Source: a virus
DNA length: 64,000 nucleotides
Virus record (IMG/VR): IMGVR_UViG_3300031237_000273
Location: 1-64,000 of that record
Strand: one strand, 5' to 3'
A model generated the notes under the pieces. It was not told the DNA's origin, ran no database searches, and worked only from the letters and a program-made list of their open reading frames with translations. Positions 25,731 through 33,296 of this stretch are shown here, in pieces. Positions within the stretch are counted from its first letter, which is position 1. The number at the start of each line of letters is the position of its first letter. The translations under genes and the position numbers were made by a program.

Positions 25731-26783
25731 CTAATCCTCAAGAGATTTCAGGAAATATATTATGTCCTCGATATCATCTCTAGTTAACAGCACCCTTGCT
25801 TCCTTAGACTGAAGCTCCTCTTGATTCATATATTTTTCCTGAGGTAAATTGTTATGTAGGGCGATAAAGTCAGCTAGAGAGCTGGTAATTGCGTTATGTC
25901 CATATTGCTTTTCAAATCCTTCAAATGGCTTCTTGGTAACATTTCTTAATGTTGGAGTTTTGAAAAGTGCCGTATCAACCGGTAATCCGTCGACCTTTTC
26001 AAGGCCGGGCTCTCTTGGTAAAGGTTGCCCAAAAGCCTTATTCCAAAGAGCTGAAAGTGGCTCGTTATTAAGTAGGTTAACTCTATGTAGAGAGTAGTCA
26101 GAAAATAATGGAGTGTTATGCGGCTGTATAAGATGGCAATTCTGGCAGCCTGCTTTATTAAATCTTTCAAGTCCTCGCTGTTCGGCGGAGCTCAATATGT
26201 ATTCACCTTTTAAATAGGTGTCGAATTTTGATGAGAATCTATTTACAGTGCTGCTGACTTCAAATGCGGTCAAAGCATTTAAAGCAATATTAATGATATC
26301 TTCGGGTGCATCTAGGCAGGAGTATTTTCTCGGCGCTATATTGCTAAGTAGCTTACTTGCATAGGGTCGTCTCATTAATTTTTCACATAGTTCATATGGA
26401 GTGCCAACATTCATTTCGTGAGCAGAATATAATGGGCCCTTAGCTTGCTCGCTTAGGCTGTCGGCACGACCGTCCCAGAAAAAAATTGATTTGTGTTTGC
26501 TGTGATTTAGTGCTGCTGTGTACGCAATTGTCTGTGTGTTTCTCGCCAATGGTGGTATAGCGGCAGAAGATCCTGAATTTACAACCGCAGCTAATCCGCT
26601 CTGTGAATAGGTATAACCTGTTTCTGGGGCGTGGCACGTACTGCAAGAGATTCCTACTGGTTGAGAAAGAAAAGGATCTGAAAATATTTCTTTGCCTAAA
26701 GTTGTTAAATCAGATTGGGGGGTGGCAACTGAAAACTCAGTAAACGCTACCGTTATGAGTATTGCCACCCCTATCTTGTCCAT
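25731..26783 (-). CDS. Di-haem cytochrome c peroxidase / MauG-family protein
   Basis: A 350-residue periplasmic protein with a signal peptide ending around SVA-TP. It has two haem-binding motifs, CSTCH near residue 48 and CQNCH near 215, the pair that defines di-haem peroxidases (CcpA and MauG). Family members reduce hydrogen peroxide or oxidise protein residues. FFWDGRADSLSEQA and LFKTPTLRNVT are characteristic of the family. It lies nine bases downstream of the 26,792-27,481 gene on the same strand, so both are likely one transcript. Such genes in cargo DNA often serve metal or copper-dependent oxidation. Confidence 0.85.
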   Translation of the reverse strand: MDKIGVAILITVAFTEFSVATPQSDLTTLGKEIFSDPFLSQPVGISCSTCHAPETGYTYSQSGLAAVVNSGSSAAIPPLARNTQTIAYTAALNHSKHKSIFFWDGRADSLSEQAKGPLYSAHEMNVGTPYELCEKLMRRPYASKLLSNIAPRKYSCLDAPEDIINIALNALTAFEVSSTVNRFSSKFDTYLKGEYILSSAEQRGLERFNKAGCQNCHLIQPHNTPLFSDYSLHRVNLLNNEPLSALWNKAFGQPLPREPGLEKVDGLPVDTALFKTPTLRNVTKKPFEGFEKQYGHNAITSSLADFIALHNNLPQEKYMNQEELQSKEARVLLTRDDIEDIIYFLKSLED

Positions 26784-26791
26784 TGTGGGCT

Positions 26792-27481
26792 CTATTGTTT
26801 TAGCCCAATTTCTTTTAATGCATCATGAACACTGCTCATGCGTTTTGGTAAATTTTCTTCACTCATTGAATCCGGCAGTTTCTGCAGCTTGAAGGTTTTA
26901 TATTTTTCCGTTGCAGGTATGAATAACTGCTGTACCCATATGGCCATTCCTGGTTGTCCATTTATGTTAATATTCGGGTTTACTCCCATTGCAACATCCC
27001 CCGCAACCTTAGCTACCCACTCTACTTTTCCGTCTTGAGTTTCTACTTCTACCGGTGGATCCTCTCCTAGGTATAGAGTTACTCCATCCCATGGTCCAAA
27101 GAAGAAATGGTAGACGCCGGGTTCCGATATGGTGAACTCAAATTCTACTGATTTGTATTCAGCGGTTGCGTCGGATATCCGCATTTTTATGATTTCTGCA
27201 TTCTTTACAACTCCGCTCTCTAAGCTGGAGCTATTTACAACACCTGCTACCAGTCTGGTTGCACTAGTTACTAGAAGTGGAACTTCTGTTTTGTAAGTAA
27301 ATTTAAAAGTTGTAGGGGTGCCGGGAGCCTTGGGTTCTAAAAATGCGGAAGCAAGTCCGGCGGTTCCAAAACCAACGCCCAGATTTTTATCAATTAGGCT
27401 GCCTCCGTGCCAAGGATTACCCTTGTGAGCCAAGGCAGGTACGGAACACATCAGAATTAGTAACGCGACTAGTATCTTCAT
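26792..27481 (-). CDS. Exported protein of unknown function, peroxidase partner
   Basis: A 229-residue protein with signal peptide LVALLILMCSVPALA, cut before HKGNPWHGG. The mature N-terminus is rich in His and Gly and could bind a metal. The middle is beta-rich, like an immunoglobulin-type fold. It is followed after eight bases by the di-haem peroxidase gene, suggesting that it is a substrate, metal chaperone or docking partner of that enzyme. I do not recognise the family. Confidence 0.6.
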   Translation of the reverse strand: MKILVALLILMCSVPALAHKGNPWHGGSLIDKNLGVGFGTAGLASAFLEPKAPGTPTTFKFTYKTEVPLLVTSATRLVAGVVNSSSLESGVVKNAEIIKMRISDATAEYKSVEFEFTISEPGVYHFFFGPWDGVTLYLGEDPPVEVETQDGKVEWVAKVAGDVAMGVNPNININGQPGMAIWVQQLFIPATEKYKTFKLQKLPDSMSEENLPKRMSSVHDALKEIGLKQ

Positions 27482-27851
27482 ACTTCTATCCCTGATAGCT
27501 GAAAAGTCAATTGACTAGGAAGCGCTGCTAACAGCATTGATACTAGCGGCCTCCTTAGTGTAGTGCGCGTACGAAATCCTGCAAATAGCTAAGGAGTCAG
27601 CCTTCGAACTTCTGCTGAGCAGACACCGTGCTAGCTATTTTTGGGCTTCGGCTATGACCGCTTTTGGCCGATTGCTGCCTGTTGCGAACGACTGCAAAGG
27701 GTCGGAACGGATCATTGGGCATGACCTTAAGTTGGGGTGTGGATAGAGATTTGAACCCCGTCGTGCGCTCCTGAGGGCCGCTCAGCACCATTAAATGCGG
27801 CGCTTTCGTACCCCATCGGAGGCTTACTGCGGCCGGCGGCGGCCTTGAATT

Positions 27852-27870
27852 TGCCCTAATTCTGCCCTAA
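27852..27870. repeat. Paired TGCCCTAA motif, 11-bp period
   Basis: TGCCCTAATTC-TGCCCTAA. Same spacing as the pairs at 21,516 and 23,462, and again just before a copy of the 69-aa protein gene. The rest of 27,482-27,961 holds a CCGCTTTTGGCCGATTGC-type repeat and no gene. Confidence 0.4.
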
Positions 27871-27961
27871 ATATTCCCCACCCCGCAGAGCTGAGCCGAA
27901 TCAAATCGGGAGATAACTGGTAACCGCGATACCCCATCGTACTGCTACCCTCTCCTTACTA

Positions 27962-28186
27962 TTGAGGAAAGATGAAGCCGAACTCTCAGATTTGCTACCT
28001 TCCCTGCTATTCAAGATTAACGAAAACCAGCTCGCCCTTGAAGCAGCCATCCTTGAGCTTTCCAACTCGGTCGAAGCCCGCTGCTCGGCCGAAGTCGCCG
28101 ACGACGTTCGAGGAGCCTTGGAAGCCATCGATCGGAACGAGAAGTTCATCAAGATGACGCTCGCGGTGCTTATTGCACCGGATTGA
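27962..28186 (+). CDS. Diverged copy 3 of the 69-aa protein family, possibly broken
   Basis: The body (SDLLPSLLFKINENQ to KMTLAVLIAPD) matches copies 1 and 2, with about a dozen changes. The ATG that aligns with copy 2 (27,972) is out of frame with the body because of small indels. Only a TTG at 27,962 opens the correct frame, without the strong ribosome site of the other copies. It may be weakly expressed or a pseudogene. No MITE-like element follows it. The interval 28,187-28,543 shows only a weak 56-residue minus-strand frame (28,348-28,518, TTG start). Confidence 0.45.
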   Translation: MRKDEAELSDLLPSLLFKINENQLALEAAILELSNSVEARCSAEVADDVRGALEAIDRNEKFIKMTLAVLIAPD

Positions 28187-28543
28187 CTGACATATCAAAC
28201 GATCAATCGCCGAGTGAGCGGCCAGTCTTGCTTTCGGCGCTTGTTCTCTTCCGAAAGAAACGGACGGGCTGTAATCGAGACTGGATCTAGTGCCAACTGA
28301 ATCGCGCCAATAAAACAGCTTCATTCGCAACACGCACAACCACACGACTAATCTGGACCAACGCAGGGAGATGACGTAGGACTTGGCTGCACATCATCAC
28401 AATGGAAGTAATGTCCTCCGTAATTTTTACTTGCTGCCATCGCCTCATTCACCTGTGTAGATGTGTCAACAGCTGCCCCCCCTAAAACACCTGCCAGAGA
28501 GCTTAATTTTACTTGCAAGTAAGGATCGTAAAGTCAGCATGAA

Positions 28544-29035
28544 CTATTTTAACAGTTCAACCCTAACTTTATCTGGCAAACTTTCTGGATTTACTTCACC
28601 ACTCTTCACAGCGTTCTTCAGCATCTCTCGAAGTATAGGTTTCGTAAGTCTGGTGGACTGATTATCACTCACCTTCTGCTTTACTAACTCAGCAACAACT
28701 TTTAATGCAGCATGATCCAAATCTACAATATCTCTGTGTAAGCCTTTATAGTCCTCTGCTATCGTTTCACCAGGAGAAGACTCAAGTATCAAATTATTAC
28801 TATCAAGCTCTTCTGCAGTCAGCGTTATGACATCGATGGTCTCAATACTTGTGAGCGAGGCAACCAGTGCCAGCAATGCTTTGGGATATTCTTCATCACT
28901 GTCAGACTTCCATACTGACAATGTATTATTACTCGTTCGCAGGCAAGCAGTCACCGCATCAGCACTGATATGATCAGGACCTATCGCCAATGATTGCTTC
29001 CACTTAGCCAAACTAACCTTCCTTATTAGCTTCAC
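28544..29035 (-). CDS. Unknown operon gene C, 163 aa
   Basis: Third gene of a minus-strand set. It starts at GTG three bases after the stop of gene B, so the two are translationally linked. The protein is mainly alpha/beta at the N-terminus (VSLAKWKQSL, then ALLALVASLTSIETIDVITL) and helical at the end, with a Lys-rich C-terminus. No membrane segment or catalytic motif is visible. Confidence 0.6.
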   Translation of the reverse strand: MKLIRKVSLAKWKQSLAIGPDHISADAVTACLRTSNNTLSVWKSDSDEEYPKALLALVASLTSIETIDVITLTAEELDSNNLILESSPGETIAEDYKGLHRDIVDLDHAALKVVAELVKQKVSDNQSTRLTKPILREMLKNAVKSGEVNPESLPDKVRVELLK

Positions 29036-29036
29036 T

Positions 29037-29735
29037 TCATAACTCTTTAAGATATGTTATCGTTTGTTTTCGATAGTCATCGAGCCATGCAGCTGCCATG
29101 ACAGAATTTTCAAGTATGTGGACACCGTCTTTGTGCCCCCAATTCTCAAAAGCTCGTATCCCTGCCTCAGCAACTTCAAAATCTTTTATCACGAGCGCAG
29201 CCATAGCTTGAACCTGAGCGTGAGGATATACACTTTCGTAAGCTATACTACTAACCGCCTTCAACAAAGCCAGTTGCAAATTTTTATTGCCTACCGCTTT
29301 AATGAAAATATGGTTGAGTACTCCTCCAAAATCAAAGTCGTGCTGTTTAGACCATTTTTCAATTAAATTATCGCTATTCGAAGATGTACCGTACTCTAGG
29401 ATTTCAGAGCGTGCGACCCGGCGAAACTCGTGAAAGTAAGTATCAAACTTGCTACTGTTTTTGGGTGCTAGTGTTCCAACTTCGCTCAAACTAGAACGAA
29501 AAACGGGCTTGTCGTCCTGCCTCTTCACAGTTACAACTTTCGGCTCAAAACCCAAACGATACTCATACCCGTTTGATTCGCTTTGGCGCCCCGGAAAAAC
29601 ATCTCCAGGCCGAACTGTAAAAAATAAACTTCCTACTGGAGAATAAGGAAGCTGTGAAATATTGTGGCTGTTAAAAACCGACGACTTATTACTTAAATCA
29701 GCGACAGCCAGAAGTTCCTCAGAATCAGGCCTCAC
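29037..29735 (-). CDS. Unknown operon gene B, 232 aa
   Basis: I start it at the GTG ending 29,735, which overlaps the stop of gene A by 11 bases and has GGGAG about ten bases upstream. An ATG at 29,810 in the same frame would bury 25 codons in gene A. The C-terminal half is helical and repeats short HEAT-like units (AVSSIAYESVYPHAQVQAMA, VIKDFEVAEAGIRAFENWG). No known domain is recognised. Confidence 0.55.
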   Translation of the reverse strand: MRPDSEELLAVADLSNKSSVFNSHNISQLPYSPVGSLFFTVRPGDVFPGRQSESNGYEYRLGFEPKVVTVKRQDDKPVFRSSLSEVGTLAPKNSSKFDTYFHEFRRVARSEILEYGTSSNSDNLIEKWSKQHDFDFGGVLNHIFIKAVGNKNLQLALLKAVSSIAYESVYPHAQVQAMAALVIKDFEVAEAGIRAFENWGHKDGVHILENSVMAAAWLDDYRKQTITYLKEL

Positions 29736-30426
29736 GATATTGGCGCTCCCAAGAATTGAACACGTCAGTCTGGATATCTCTGAACTTCTGCAAGAGTGGA
29801 AGAATATCACCCAAAGTGTATCTATTCACCGTATTTCTGAGGTCGGTGCCAACTTCCGATTTAAAGCGAACCTTGTCAAATGCTGTTGCGTTACCATCCT
29901 CATGAATAAAACCTTGAGCGCGAGAAATCTCAGTAAGCTTCAATAGGGTTTCGCCCCCATTTTCATCAATAATAGAACGTCTCAAAAGCCATTCAATTGG
30001 CTCCGGCGCCCCATCTTCAACCATCAACTGCAAACGCGCTGCTCGTATTTTATCCGGGTTATCGTCGCCCATCATTTTTTCTTTTACGAGAACGCATCTC
30101 GCCACTCTGAGATCGAATAATGGAATCAACCCTTCAACGAGTTCTTGTGCCAACTGCAAAAAATCTCTAGTCTCAGGAAACTGTGGATTATAATTGCAGG
30201 CCATTATTATTTGATTAGTATTAAAGTTTACCGACAAAGTTTTTCCGTCAGTAAGGGACATTCTATTGGTACTGCGTCCATCGAGCATATTAACCTCTTG
30301 CACGACGTTTGGAATATATCCCTTTACTCCAAAAACCTGCAAAAGCTTTAAAGTGTTTTCATTACTCATTGGAACGTCGACATTTCCAAAAAGCAAAAGT
30401 TGCTCATTTACTATGACGTCAGTCAT
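29725..30426 (-). CDS. Unknown operon gene A, 233 aa
   Basis: First gene of the three. ATGs at 30,468 and 30,426 are both possible; the latter gives TDVIVNEQLLLFGNVDVP, a natural beginning. The N-terminal half is beta-rich, the rest helical, with LRRSIIDENGGETLLKLTEI and a C-terminal helix. No nuclease, NTPase, or membrane motif can be seen. The three genes share strand, tight spacing and AT-rich composition, so they form one unit of cargo. Confidence 0.55.
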   Translation of the reverse strand: MTDVIVNEQLLLFGNVDVPMSNENTLKLLQVFGVKGYIPNVVQEVNMLDGRSTNRMSLTDGKTLSVNFNTNQIIMACNYNPQFPETRDFLQLAQELVEGLIPLFDLRVARCVLVKEKMMGDDNPDKIRAARLQLMVEDGAPEPIEWLLRRSIIDENGGETLLKLTEISRAQGFIHEDGNATAFDKVRFKSEVGTDLRNTVNRYTLGDILPLLQKFRDIQTDVFNSWERQYREA

Positions 30427-30559
30427 AAAACACCATCCATTTGCGTTTTCATTTGATTGCCACATCATTAGGACATTTTAATAGTGCCATTTAGCCATCC
30501 AGTGTAAGGCTCGGTTAGCGAGAAGGCACGCATTTTCAACAGAATCTCATATCGTGTAC

Positions 30560-30815
30560 CCTATTTGAAGGCTTGGCAGCTACCAACATGATCATAGACT
30601 AGATGCCGCATTACACCTTCGCCCGAACTGGCTCGTGAATGGCTAGATCCGGCCACCCCAAAGGAGCGCGCCGAACAGATGGTAGCGCTCAAGGCGAACC
30701 GACCTAGGCTTTCGAGTGGTTCAAAGTGGACCGGGCCATCGGCAACGTGCGTAACCAAGGTCACTATTTGATACAGCCCGCTGAGGATGCTTTTAAAGAC
30801 GATGACTTGTTCTAA
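30560..30815 (+). pseudogene. C-terminal remnant of a SOS response-associated peptidase (YedK/HMCES family)
   Basis: One frame gives ELAREWLDPATPKERAEQM, then a one-base shift leads to AFEWFKVDRAIGNVRNQGH and a stop at 30,815. These are the closing segments of the SRAP domain, which crosslinks abasic sites in single-stranded DNA. The catalytic Cys2 end is missing, and a frameshift and in-frame stops break the rest. It marks the junction between cargo DNA and the prophage. Confidence 0.65.
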
Positions 30816-31216
30816 GACGGCGCCAGCGATTTTAGTCGCTCTTCCAGCGCCGTTTCTTTCATATGTGATGTACAACCGCTCCGCGTCGCCGTCCCTCAAC
30901 GCTCCAGCTACCTCCATCCCAAGCCCCCGGGCACCCGCTTTCACCGCGACAATCATCGAATCGGCTCGCCCAATCTGTGCCAACTAGCGCTCAGCTTCCC
31001 GCTTCATCTTACCGCCGAGCTCTACATTTTCCATGGCTGCGACCCTCTAACTTGACGTCCAATACATCGACAACAATACGACGGTAACCCAGACGATAGT
31101 CATCAGAAGCAGCTTAGCCATATGCGTTTTTTGAGTCATCTGAGGGGTGAGCCACGTGTCGAGTATGCACAAGATTTGCGTACGATCATCCCAAGGCACT
31201 GCCAGTTTCAGAAACA
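30816..31216. other. Prophage-edge interval without a supported gene
   Basis: On the minus strand, GENVELGGKMKREAER-like coding text is interrupted by a stop and continues as RADSMIVAVKAGARGLG, ending near 30,816; this looks like a broken phage gene. A 30-residue frame with one hydrophobic span (31,047-31,139, minus) lacks a good ribosome site. No attachment site is obvious. Confidence 0.35.
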
Positions 31217-32011
31217 CTAGAACAAGCCTCCCAATGCCACAGGCTCCCAATTCATGATCACCAGCTCGCCACTTAACTCAGCTTTTCCTTGACGCTGATT
31301 GGTATTGCTGTAGCGGATGTCTAGCGCCTCAAAGTGGAAACCCTCAAACACACGCCGAATGTCCGGATGGTCGTTGATGCTGACCATCACCTTGCCTTTG
31401 CAGCGGCGCATGAAGTCAGCCATCCGTTCGTAGTTCTCGAATGGAAAGTCCACGCCATAACCAGCAGTCTGCCAGTAAGGCGGGTCCATGTAGTGGAAGG
31501 TATGGGCACGGTCGTAGCGTTCAGCGCATTCAAGCCAGGGGAGGTTTTCAACGTAGGTACCGGACAGACGCTGCCAGGCGGCCGAGAGGTTTTCCTCTAT
31601 CCGCAATAGGTTGATGGCCGGGCCAGTGGTAGCGGTGCCGAACGTCTGCCCGGTGACCTTGCCGGCGAAGGCATGGTGCTGCAGGTAGAAAAATCGGGCG
31701 GCGCGCTGGATGTCGGTGAGGGTTTCGGGACGGGTCATCTTCTGCCACTCGAACACCTGGCGGGAGCTGAGCGCCCATTTGAATTGGCGCACGAACTCTT
31801 CCAGATGGTTCTGCACGACGCGATACAGCGTGACCAGGTCGCCGTTGATGTCGTTGAGGACTTCCACGGGCGCGGCCTGGGGTCGCATGAAGTAGAGCGC
31901 GGCACCGCCGGCAAAGACTTCGACGTAGCATTCGTGAGGCGGAAAAAGCGGGATGAGGCGGTCGGCCAGGCGGCGTTTGCCGCCCATCCAAGGAATGATG
32001 GGTGAAGACAT
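31217..32011 (-). CDS. Dam-type DNA adenine methyltransferase (D12 class)
   Basis: A 264-residue protein starting at the ATG ending 32,011. PWMGGKRRLADRLIPLFP and VEVFAGGAAL form the AdoMet site. YMDPPYWQT is the catalytic DPPY motif, in the order motif X-I-IV of the D12 (Dam, DpnM) class. It transfers a methyl group to adenine N6. Phages carry such enzymes to mask their DNA from host restriction or to alter gene control. It sits after the lysis genes at the end of the late operon. The site recognised is not deducible. Confidence 0.9.
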   Translation of the reverse strand: MSSPIIPWMGGKRRLADRLIPLFPPHECYVEVFAGGAALYFMRPQAAPVEVLNDINGDLVTLYRVVQNHLEEFVRQFKWALSSRQVFEWQKMTRPETLTDIQRAARFFYLQHHAFAGKVTGQTFGTATTGPAINLLRIEENLSAAWQRLSGTYVENLPWLECAERYDRAHTFHYMDPPYWQTAGYGVDFPFENYERMADFMRRCKGKVMVSINDHPDIRRVFEGFHFEALDIRYSNTNQRQGKAELSGELVIMNWEPVALGGLF

Positions 32012-32160
32012 AAGAGCAAGACCTTTACTGTATGGATAAACAGGTGCTAGGCTCGCCGCGCTTCGTGCACGGAGTAAGAGCCTTGGCTGGACTTGCAGGG
32101 GCAATCTGCAGGGACGGCGACCGGGTTGAATGTTGACGCATCCACCTCGGTCGCTCTTTT

Positions 32161-32703
32161 TCACTTCGGTGTTGAGACTTCTTTGGCGTAGGCCTGACAG
32201 GCTGCCAAGGCGATCAATCCTTGGTCACCGGTATCGGTGATGCCGATAATTCGTTGAGCATACGCTGGGTCAAGTTGGGCTCGTGTTCCGCCATGAACCA
32301 CGCCGCCGGCTGGGGTGGCGGCTGACACTGTGTCGCCACTGGTTGCATCGGAGGCGTCGAGTAGGACTGACAGCCGTAGATCAGCAGTGGCAAGGCGATC
32401 ACGCAGGCGAGCCTGGTTGGTTTGAGCATCGCTCAGTTCCTTGTAGTGGGTTTGTTCACTGGCCGACAGCCGCTGCTCAAGGGCCAGGCGCTTGTCCTGT
32501 GCCGTGCGCACCTGGTCAGCGGCGGCGTTGCTGATGGCGATCAGATAGTCCTTGTGCAGGCTGGCCTGTTCGGCGAGTTGCTGGCCGTAGCGCCAGTCCT
32601 GCACCTTCCAGACCGACGCGGCAGATCCGCCGACCACTGCGGTCAGTAGCACGCCAACGGCTAACAGCCGGTACGGCGCGGGGATCAGGTCGACGACACG
32701 CAT
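32161..32703 (-). CDS. Rz: Rz-type inner-membrane spanin
   Basis: A 180-residue protein starting at the ATG ending 32,703. One N-terminal membrane segment (YRLLAVGVLLTAVVGGSAA) is followed by a long periplasmic coiled coil with many Gln, Ala and Glu. With Rz1 it joins inner and outer membranes in the last step of lysis. The start overlaps the end of the endolysin gene, and Rz1 is nested in another frame. Confidence 0.85.
   Translation of the reverse strand: MRVVDLIPAPYRLLAVGVLLTAVVGGSAASVWKVQDWRYGQQLAEQASLHKDYLIAISNAAADQVRTAQDKRLALEQRLSASEQTHYKELSDAQTNQARLRDRLATADLRLSVLLDASDATSGDTVSAATPAGGVVHGGTRAQLDPAYAQRIIGITDTGDQGLIALAACQAYAKEVSTPK
32214..32429 (-). CDS. Rz1: Rz1-type outer-membrane spanin lipoprotein, nested in Rz
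   Basis: A 71-residue frame fully inside Rz in a different register. It has a lipobox, PLLIYGC with Cys20 as the lipidation site, followed by a Pro- and Gln-rich mature part (PPMQPVATQCQPPPQP), typical of Rz1. The nested layout is the lambda arrangement. Confidence 0.85.
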   Translation of the reverse strand: MLKPTRLACVIALPLLIYGCQSYSTPPMQPVATQCQPPPQPAAWFMAEHEPNLTQRMLNELSASPIPVTKD

Positions 32704-33248
32704 AACACTGCCCTCGCCCGTTTCCACAGCTGCAGTCGATCTTGCAGGCCGTTGAGTCCACCGTTGATCTTGCGGGTGATTGCCTCGAACTCGTCCCGAT
32801 CCGCCAGGGCGTTCAGCTCTCGCACCCACCAAAACCACGCCGCCGACTCGGCGGCCCATTGCGGCAGTTCGAGCAGCTCAGGGGTGCGCAGCAAACGTTC
32901 GTCACCGAACAGCGCCAGGCTGCAGCGCAGGTAATTGCTATGGCCGGTCACCTGAATCAGGCCACGACCGCGATAGCGCTGGCCATCGCCGTCAACTTCT
33001 GGGGTATTGCCCAGTTTCACGGCCAGAGTGCCGGTATCGTATTTGCTCAGGTACTGATCGCCACCCAACTCACGGACGTACTGCAGCTGGCCCGACTCGT
33101 GCCCGACCTGAGCCAGGAACGCCGCCTGACGTTTCGACGTATTGATTTGCCGATGCGCCATGGCCGCGTTTAGAGCGGATACAAAAACGCCCGCTTGGCG
33201 GCGGGCGTTGGGCATGATGCGTTGTAGCTGTTGCTCCGTAATGGACAT
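32685..33248 (-). CDS. Endolysin, glycoside hydrolase family 19
   Basis: A 187-residue muralytic enzyme cutting the glycan strand of peptidoglycan. AAFLAQVGHESGQL carries the catalytic Glu, and YRGRGLIQVTG and the WFWW stretch are typical of GH19 chitinase-like endolysins. The ATG at 33,248 has AGGAG five bases upstream. No signal sequence is present, so release depends on the holin encoded far upstream at 54.4 kb, while the spanins follow directly. Confidence 0.88.
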   Translation of the reverse strand: MSITEQQLQRIMPNARRQAGVFVSALNAAMAHRQINTSKRQAAFLAQVGHESGQLQYVRELGGDQYLSKYDTGTLAVKLGNTPEVDGDGQRYRGRGLIQVTGHSNYLRCSLALFGDERLLRTPELLELPQWAAESAAWFWWVRELNALADRDEFEAITRKINGGLNGLQDRLQLWKRARAVLCVSST

Positions 33249-33262
33249 ACACACTCCTGATA

Positions 33263-33285
33263 TAAAAAAACCGCACTCAGGCGGT
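33263..33285 (-). terminator. Intrinsic terminator-like hairpin between tail gene D and endolysin
   Basis: ACCGC / GCGGT stem with seven T following on the minus strand. It lies in the 48-bp gap between the two genes. Confidence 0.55.
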
Positions 33286-33296
33286 GATGGGATGCG

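Noticed and set aside
27730-27830. Possible tRNA (text with TTGAACCCC and a loop-like region)
   Set aside because: The T arm does not pair, there is no acceptor stem, and no anticodon stem of normal size can be drawn.
28348-28518. 56-residue minus-strand frame after the three-gene operon
   Set aside because: TTG start without a ribosome site and only weak protein character; noted in the copy-3 entry but not listed as a gene.
30561-30983. Minus-strand frame of 140 codons at the prophage edge
   Set aside because: It runs antisense through the SRAP remnant. Its upstream part reads like coding DNA, but a stop separates it from any start, so it is treated as a broken gene.
32012-32160. Com-like translational regulator before the Dam-type methylase
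   Set aside because: A few codons resemble the end of such proteins, but no frame with the zinc-finger Cys pattern and a start can be built.
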